64,000 nucleotides of DNA from Gnetum montanum (lineage: Eukaryota; Streptophyta; Gnetopsida; Gnetales; Gnetaceae), in the NCBI GenBank assembly GCA_015680685.1, contig MNCI01010443.1:1646235-1710234 (forward strand). The letters run 5' to 3'. The notes beneath the pieces were generated by a model. That model had not been told where the DNA came from and did no database searches. It saw nothing but the letters and a program-made list of their open reading frames with translations. The position numbers were made by a program, and so were the translations under genes. Positions 56,519-64,000 of the stretch are shown here, piece after piece. Each line of letters begins with the position of its first letter. Positions within the stretch are counted from its first letter, which is position 1.

Positions 56519-59500
56519 TCATGGGTTCCCCACACCCATGTCATCTTCTTCACTATCATTTGCCTCTGCATCGCCCCCTTTCGCATCACCTCTTGCTATG
56601 TTGTCCTCTGCCGTGCTTTCATTCCTACCCTCTGCAGGCCCTACGCCCTCATCTAGAACCTACATAGTAGAAATGAAGTAGTTAGTTAGGGTAACATATG
56701 CAAGTTACAATAAAGTACAAGCACTAACATAGAAGAAAGTGATGGACCTGAGATGGTCCTGCGTATGTCTCAAAAGGTATCCAATTTAAACTAAGCCTGG
56801 GGTGGTACCAGACCTCCTCTTCCGTGATATTCGCCCAATTCCTAATGCTAGGTTTAGCGTCTGCGGCAACATTCTCCTTTTCGATAGTTGTCCATCTTGG
56901 TGGTCCTGAAGAAAAGGAGGTGGTAGTGGTCTCACCTATGGGAAGGTCTACTTCCCGTTCAGGAGATTTCATGACCTTTACTTGATGCATGAACTTATTG
57001 TAGGCCTCAGAAGCACTAATGGCATCTACAAATGCCTTATAGGTAAACTCTTCCACATAAGCGTCCCTGTATAGTTTATGATAGGTGGCACGTTCTAGTT
57101 TATACATGTTTTTATGATTTTTCTGGGACTACCCCCATTCATAAACCCTTGCGCTATAATCTTTCCAATCCTGACTCTTCTAGGTCAACAAGTCCATTTA
57201 CATTCATTGTTCTATGATTTCTCGAGTGGCTTCATTATTCAGTCACACGACTATCCAATACCTGGCATAATCTATCACAGTCATGCACCAGTTTTCATCA
57301 TTAGTATCATAGAATATGAGAAATTCGTTCCTCAATTTGAGGTCTTCCACCTTGGCACTCAGGTTGGCCTTCTCTTTCTCAGCCTTCTAGACCCGTTTCC
57401 ACAAATCTTCGTTGACACACCTACACTCCCACAAGGAGCATGCTGAGTGCAAAGTGCATTTGTTGGCTTCATCATATGTGTGACGAGGCACCTCGGCCAC
57501 TTCAGGTGGGAATGTAGGCATGACACCAACTTTCAAAGCTCATGATGGATCCCATTTGAGTCAAGAGGCTATCAGAACACAAAGAGCACATAAGTCACAT
57601 TAGGGTAGTAAGGTTAGAAAATTCAAGAACTCTAGCGTAGCAACATGAGAGCACCTAGCACAACTACTTACCTACTTCATGATCGACCTGTTGAAGATAG
57701 CTGATCATGTCATAGATGACCCCTTGCATGAATGTAAACTTATTAGGGGTCTTGGCCCATGGTTCCAAATGAATCAAAGAGGGCCCTGCAGCATGAACAT
57801 TGTTGTATGTCATGCAATTAAATGTGTTAGCAATGATTAAGGTGAACTATGATGCGACTGTGGATAAAGCAACTCACCAACATCTAACTGCAATTACCCT
57901 CCTTTTTGACTCGAAACAACGATAGCAACTTAAGCATTTCTGTGCTCCCCTGATGCTGAATCGCATTTAGCAAGGGGATCTCTAGCAGAAGTCCCTTCCA
58001 AGTTGATGTGGATTTCTTTCTTATTTTTTGGCACCTTTCCTTTTGAGGCACTAGCATTCTTTCCATCAACAGGAGACTCTTCTTCGTCTCCAAAAATCTC
58101 CTCCATGCCAATAGGAGGATTTTTCCTAATAACAAGAGCCCCTTCCTTGTTGGCAGGAGCTCTTTCTCCCTTGACCAGGGCCCTTTCCTCTTAGATTAGG
58201 GCCTCTGCATCTTTATTTGTCACCCCCGTCATGGAGGCCGATACCTCTTCGTCACCTTCTTCTTCTTCCTCTTCTTCCTCTGGTAGCCAAAAAACATGTT
58301 TGCATTAGCTCAAAATAGGTTATCTTAAAGTAGGTGCTATGCTATGCTACACTATCTAGCGTAACATAGCGTAGTAGGCATTAACAAAGTAGGCTAAGAA
58401 ATAAGCATAAACAAAAGCGTTTACCAATGGGGGGTTGCATCCTCTATAGTTTAAAACGTAGTCTCCGCCCCTCCTCTTCTTCAGTGTGGAGGGTTTCCTC
58501 AACTGAAGGAGGCCTCTTTCTTTGCAACTTAGTGGCTACCATTTCGGCAATGAGACGTTTCCCCTATGATACACTACCGGCAGCAGTAGGGGATGCCTCT
58601 CCTACGCTGTCTTGGCCATGAAAGTTGTGGGCCACCCGATCCTTAGTCTTCACAAAGAACTACTTCCAAATCACTTCTGCGGGATCTTGGGCTAGGGTGG
58701 TCCGAAGGATCTGGCAAATCCATGGTTTGAAAATTTAGTTGCGATTCTGCATTACCCAAGCCCCATTCTCGTGGACTACCAAAAACTCTGCGAAACATCA
58801 CAAACAAGGTATGTAAAAGGATCTTACACAAAGACTTGGTCCAATTGTAGCGAGCCCCCTCTTCCATGACCTCACACATTATCCAGGCTTGCTCAATCCC
58901 AAGGATCTTCCCCTGGAAAAGTAGCTGGGGGAAAGCACAAGCATGGAAGATGGGATAAACTTCTCTGGCCAGTATCACCTTGACCTTTTCCATAGGGATC
59001 CCCTTTTGCTCTTTGGCAACCCCTATCCACACCTCGATGTCTTTCTTCTAAAGGTTTAGCTCCTTCTTGATCTTTGACCCTATGAGGATGCCATTAGCAG
59101 GGACATCAAAAAGATCTACGAATAGCTAGTCATTGACTTCAATGACCACTCACACACCGTGTACGCATGCAGAAGTGGTCTGCCTTGTCAAAGAAGGAGT
59201 CTGCTAGGCTAAACATCTTAGTGATAGGGATGCTTGGATTTAGGGCCAGGAATAGATTCATGAGCCCAACATCTTGCAGATTCCTGACCAGGGAATCTGA
59301 GGCCTTACTACATATCCAATGCTGGCTCGCATCTACTTCTCCGTACTTGAAGTAGATGTTTGTCTCCTGGCTCCCGGTAGTTATCACCATCACCTCCTAA
59401 GATTTCTTTGTCCCTATAGTAGTGTGCACAAAAGTAGTTAGCATAAAAACATAAAAAATACAAAAAATGGATAAGACACTCAAGCATGAAGCAACTACTA

Positions 59501-60977
59501 TTTAGCTTACCAAGCTTATACGGCAATGGTAATGGCAGAAGGGGGACCAAGACATCTTCAACTATGATTGATTTAAAGGGTGCCCATCCCTCATCCAACC
59601 AATCGAACTCCTTGAATATGTTGTAGAGGTTGGGATATCAATTTGGATAGGTTTGGTACTCACCCCTACATTGACCTGTCACACCTGCATGTATATTCTT
59701 AGCAGAAGAGAATTCCTACAGGGCCATTTGTGCTATGGTCAATGCATCCCCATCATCGTGAAGCCATTTTTCATTGATATAAAACCTGGTAGCAAGAACA
59801 CGTCGTTAACACTTGGCCAGCATAGTGAATATTACATAGCATAGCAAAAAGTGGCACAAAACTCACCTGCTAGCATAGTAAATGGTTCCTGGTGGGTTTT
59901 GGAAGCACATTCCCATATGACGTGCAACAACCAATGTGTTGTAATGATGGTAGCACTTGTACTCAGGCATCTCCCAGATCCAAGCCAAACACCTCAATTT
60001 TTTGGAGCACTAACTAGATCCTTCTCCCTACCTACTACTGATTTCCCTATCCATCAGATACCTCAGAATACCCAGGTTTCCCCTAGGCAATAGGGTTTCT
60101 ATTATGGCAACCGCTACCTCCTTCGATAGGTGTGACCAAACGATCACACTGAAGTGTTAGAGGAGGAATTGTAGGAACTCCTGTGCTCCTTCCCTAAACC
60201 AGACCCCTTGATCCCCCACACGTGTGTGGGGAGGAGGAACATGGGCCACTGGTCTATTCACGTAGCACAAGACCCCTACAATTTCTAGGACAATTAGTAT
60301 TGGCCTTAGCGCTACCCTGCATAACACAACAGCAAGTGTTAGCATCATGTCTGAGTGTGATACACACATAGTGTAGCAAGAATTAGCATTTTAGAAAATA
60401 GTGTAGTAGCAATCCCCTTCCTGCATATAGCGTAGTGACACATGAAAGCAATAGCGTAGCAAAAATAGCCTAGCGTAGCAACAAAGTGATTAACCCTAGC
60501 AAAGAGATTGGCACTACACCCTGCCAAAACATGTGTTACGCTATCACATCACGCACAGCCAAACCCTCCTAAGGATCCTATACTATTCCATTCAAAAGCC
60601 AAGTAGCTTAAACCATCCAAGCCTCTGTGGTAATGACATCCATAGCGATGGAAGTTTAAGCGACCTTGCATGCAACTTTATCATAGTTTTTGTACATCCA
60701 CTATGGCCAAAATGGCAAGAGCGACAGTGTAAAGGCCACAACAATGACAACACCATGATAGAAAACATAGACAGCTAAAGCTAAATCGCAAAAAAAAAGC
60801 AAGAAAAATAAAAATAAAAATAGAAGCACGAGGAAATAAAAGAAGCATAGAAGCCTACTAGGTCAACGATGTCTCCTTTTGCACTATGACGCATGCTTGT
60901 GTCACATGCCCTAGGGTTTCCTTCACCTCATCAACCTTAGCAAGCACCAAGTGTGTGAGTTCTTTCTTGGGAGCCAT
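56519..60977 (-). pseudogene. Antisense eight-exon gene inside element E
   Basis: Second copy of the antisense gene. ATG at 60977 (MAPKKELTHLVLAKVDEVKE), with an additional ATG just before it. Exons by GT/AG borders: 60859-60977, 59867-60316, 59511-59785, 58425-59413, 57878-58279, 57672-57785, 56748-57568, 56519-56659. Exons 1, 2 and 6 have exactly the same length as in A (119, 450, 114 nt). The acceptors of exons 3 and 5, lost in A, are intact here. Exon 2 to 3 reads through as YYAS-R-FYINEKWLHDD. Exon 4 has NLFLALNPSIPITKM and EKVKVILAREVYPIFHACAF; exon 5 opens with seven Glu; exon 8 is Asp/Glu/Gly-rich and ends NP-stop as in A. Several stops remain. Function unknown. Confidence 0.68.
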
Positions 60978-61130
60978 CATCCTGCTTACTAACTCTTTCT
61001 CGTTGCTATGTCAAAATCCCCTTACTTTCAGCTGAGACAATCGCTCTGCGATCTGAAATTACCCTGTGCTCTGAATGTGAGCTCTGCACTGTTATGGTGA
61101 AAATAACGAGCTTACCAGAGGTTAACCCCC

Positions 61131-61178
61131 ATTTATAGCCGTAATGGTAAAAAGGGAAAACTTGCCATTCTCTCTCTC
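61131..61178 (-). promoter_or_regulatory. Promoter of the antisense gene (element E)
   Basis: Minus strand: GA tract (61168-61178), then CTATAAAT (61131-61138), about 155 bp before the antisense ATG. Matches the arrangement in A, with a better TATA box. Confidence 0.65.
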
Positions 61179-61339
61179 CATTTAATGCAGGGTATGTCGT
61201 GCAACGTAGCATGCTTGCCATGACATCGTAACACTATTGTCATTAAAACAGTCGAGTTTGGGTGAAAGATCTTGACACACTTCAAGCTAACCGTTTGCTT
61301 TCCTAAAAATAAAAATTATACATATATTCAATTTCAGCA

Positions 61340-61690
61340 GTCCGAAAAGACCTTAAACTAGCAATCCCAGTGTAGTTGTAACTCTTGCGGTCTGAAAAGA
61401 CCTTAAACTAGCACTACTAGAGTAGAGATTCACTTTAGTTAGCGGTCCAAAAAGGCCTTAAACTACCAGTTTCGACCTTCTATGCGTTCGTAGTCCACAA
61501 TGACATTAAACTAGCAGTTTTACATTTTTGCATCGGTGGTTTTGCATTTTTTAGAAATTTAAGTTTTTGCATTGGAAATTTTACATTTCTTTTAGTAGTT
61601 TTGCATTTTCACATTGGCAGTTTGCATTTTTTAGTAGTTTTGCATTTTTATGCCTTAGCGGTTCGCCATGACCTTAAACTGGTGAATTTT
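61340..61690 (+). repeat. Mini-hairpin array 2 of element E (pre-pol)
   Basis: GGTC-TGAAAA-GACC with tail TTAAACTAGCA at 61389-61413 is perfect; neighbours have GTC/GAC, GGTC/GGCC and GGTT/GACC stems. It is interspersed with T-rich TTTTGCAT words and ends before the pol ATG. Confidence 0.82.
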
Positions 61691-61816
61691 TAATCTTATA
61701 TCATACCTTACTAGTTACATCTCATTGTTGTTTTGCAAATTTTCACTATACATGATTACTACTAACAGGTGCCTCTTAACCAGACTTTCATCTCATTTTG
61801 GCAAGTTTGAGCAAAA

Positions 61817-64000
61817 ATGGAAATCCATCATGATCTCTCTTCACTGTTAGCTTTAGCAAGTCCACATGGCAAGCTCGCAAGATAGCTGAACCTAGAACTA
61901 ATAGACTCGGAATCACCTACAGTTAGCACCGTAGTGTCCTTAGAAACATCCCTAGACTGGCTTAAGCATTTGGTCCGAACTTTAGATTTAGAGGCTGAGG
62001 ATGTAACTAAGGACCCTCTCATCGAGACGCCTATGACCACATCTAGGGGGAAGTAAAAATGTTAAAACTTAGTTCCCTCCTAGATTCAAAGATGCAAAAA
62101 GATGTAGCCAAGATTCTGCAAGACAACATTGAAGTCTTTGCATGGTCATATAATGATATGCCAGGTTTAGACTCGAAGCTGATATAGCACAACATCATCT
62201 TAGACCTACGCATGAAAGCAGTCAAGTAGAAGGCTTGTAAGGTTAAACCAGAAATTGCACTAGTCGTGCAGGATGAAATCACCAAGCTATACCAAGCTGG
62301 TTTCATCTAGGTAGTTGATTACTTGGAATGGGTGTCCAACATCATTGTAGTTTCTAAGAAAATAGGAGGAATATGGATCTGTATAGACTTTTGGGATCTG
62401 AACAAAGCAACGATCAAAGACGATTTACCACTTCCGAGCATTGATTAACTCATTGACACCATGGCTGGTCATGCTCTGTTATCCTTCATGAATGGTTTCT
62501 TCGGCTACAACCAAATTCACATTAACCTAGAGCATCAGTTAACAACGACCTTCATGACCCCATGGAGTACCTTTTGTTACAATATGATGCCTTTTGGACT
62601 CAAGAATACTGGAGCAACCTACCAGCAAGACATGGCTTACATCTTTAGCAACTACATCTTAGAAACGCTAAATGACTATGTGGATGATATAGCGGTCAAA
62701 TCTAAGGAGGCCACCGATCATCCCCATGATCTAGGTGTAGTCCTCAAGTGTTGTCAAATGCATGACTTGCGCCTCAATCCTAAGAAGTATGTCTTCAAGG
62801 TGATAACTGGATGCATGTTAGGGTTTGTAGTATTGAAGGCCGAAATACGAGTGGACCTTGATAAAGTTAAGGCCATCATCAACCTAGTGCCTCCTGAAAA
62901 CCTTAAAGAATTGCGTGGGTTACAAGGTAGGGTACAGTTCATCTGAAGGTTTATAGCAAAGTTAACCAACAAGTTACACCACATGCAACATCTTCTAAAG
63001 AAAGGGGTTAACTTTGAATGGACAACTCAATGCCAACAAGCCTTTGATGATATGAAGAAAGAGCTTTTGCACCTCCCAACTATTTACCCACCATAGAGGG
63101 ATAAGCCTTTCTTCATCTACCTTACCACCTCCGACACATCTATCGCAGTGTTGTTATGTCAGAAACAAGATGACGGATCTGAGATAACAGTGTACTATCT
63201 GAGTCATGCATTAATAGTGTATGAAGCAAAGTACAACCAGGTGGAGAGGAATTGCCTTTCCTTAGTATTTGCATTAAAAAAGTGGAGGCATTACCTATTT
63301 CGTAGTAAAATTAACATTATTTGCAAGAGAAACATACTCCGAGCTATCACAAATAATCTGTATGAAAGAAGTAGGATAGTTCGATGGAAAGCAATAATCA
63401 TGGAATTCAACTTGAACTATGTGAGCTACTCATCGACGAAGGGCCAAGCCATAGCAACCCAACTCACAGCCTCACCTGTCGTCAACCAGGTGATCATAGA
63501 TCCTGAATTCCCATATGAGCATGTTAGCACTATCAACACTGTCCCATCGCATCTCAAAGCTACCTTACACTTCGATGGCACCTTGACCACATGAGGAGGT
63601 AGTGCAACTTTCGTCATTACGTTCCCCTGTGGGGAGATGCATCCTTTTGCTTATCGTTTCACATTCCCCTGCACAAACAATGTGGTAGAATATGAAGGGC
63701 TACTCAAAGGTCTCTTAACTACCCAAACACTATGCATACAACACCTGCCAATTCATAGAGATTCACAAATAGTTATGAAGCAAATCATTGAGGGCTATGC
63801 TTGTAAAGCCACACACTTGCAACCCTACTATGACCTAGCAAAAAGCCTACTTAAACAGTTTGCAACTATGGATGTGCAACATGTGCCATGCAACAAGAAC
63901 ACCATAGCAGATGCCTTAGCCACCCTAGCATTAAACATTCCACCACACTTGTTTGCAAGCTTTCCAACCTTGATTATCGAGTGCACTGAGCCTATCACTC
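61817..64000 (+). pseudogene. pol: Element E pol, 5' part, runs off window end
   Basis: ATG at 61817 (MEIHHDLSSLLALASPHGK). RT: FMNGFFGYNQIHINLEHQL (near 62490), MMPFGLKNTGATYQQ and the catalytic YVDD (NDYVDDIAVKS, near 62680). First RNase H: EITVYYLSHALIVYEAKYNQ at 63148-63594. The second RNase H-like domain begins near 63600 (NNVVEYEGLLKGLL; HRDSQIVMKQIIEGYACKATH) and the window ends inside it. Integrase is outside. A few stops and one frameshift near 62050 break it. Confidence 0.88.

Larger units (their letters stand above)
49975..64000 (+). mobile_element. Element E: sister copy of A, cut by window end
   Basis: 5' LTR, primer site, duplicated leader, gag-protease, antisense gene and pol up to the second RNase H, in the same order as A and alignable base by base. 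The 3' part and 3' LTR lie outside the window. The five bases before the LTR are CTTAA. E carries fewer stops than A in several places (for example an open N-terminal gag of 180 codons), and serves as the reference for splice sites. Confidence 0.92.

Overview
This window looks like the repeat-dense DNA of a large plant nuclear genome. I see no intact cellular gene, rRNA, tRNA or CRISPR array. Nearly everything is decayed retrotransposon: plant-type LTR elements of the Ty3/gypsy class (Athila-like and Tat/Ogre-like), one L1-type LINE, and the AT-rich sequence between them. The plant assignment rests on a tRNA-Asp-type primer site of the Athila kind, Tat-type pol genes with a second RNase H, and premature stops that are often TAG where a sister copy has CAG, as expected from plant CHG methylation decay. 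The species cannot be named from the sequence.

Layout: 1-2460 holds the gag, primer site and 5' LTR of a minus-strand Athila-like element. It interrupts an L1-type LINE (minus strand, 2461 to about 5600). An older plus-strand Athila-like element, here called C, starts near 6400. C is split at 6665 by element A and resumes at 24746 in the same reading frame. A (6666-24745) is a complete 18-kb Tat-like element with a perfect 5-bp target duplication, two LTRs, gag-protease, a reverse-strand spliced gene, and pol. C continues through gag, protease, RT, RNase H and integrase to about 30480. There it meets element D (minus strand, to 36834), which has a full pol but no gag; its 5' LTR is reduced to 93 bp fused to pol.

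Element B (37330-46491) is a gag-protease-only element with both LTRs. Its 3' LTR is about 800 bp longer than its 5' LTR because a 15-bp minisatellite expanded. Then come AT-rich sequence and a broken ORF (48012-49969), possibly more of C. Element E (49975 to the window end) is a sister copy of A.

Three shared designs stand out. (1) A and E carry, between protease and RT, an antisense gene of eight exons with conserved splice sites, exon lengths, a TATA box and a stop codon. (2) A, B, D and E carry arrays of tiny hairpins, each followed by a TAAACTAGC-like tail, at gene junctions; the stems covary and their type depends on the junction. (3) In A, B and D a covarying hairpin pairs with the 5' half of the polypurine tract. 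All proteins are broken by stops or frameshifts, so the elements themselves look dead. B, D, A and E share LTR ends, primer site, PPT and arrays, so B probably depended on a D/A-like partner for pol.
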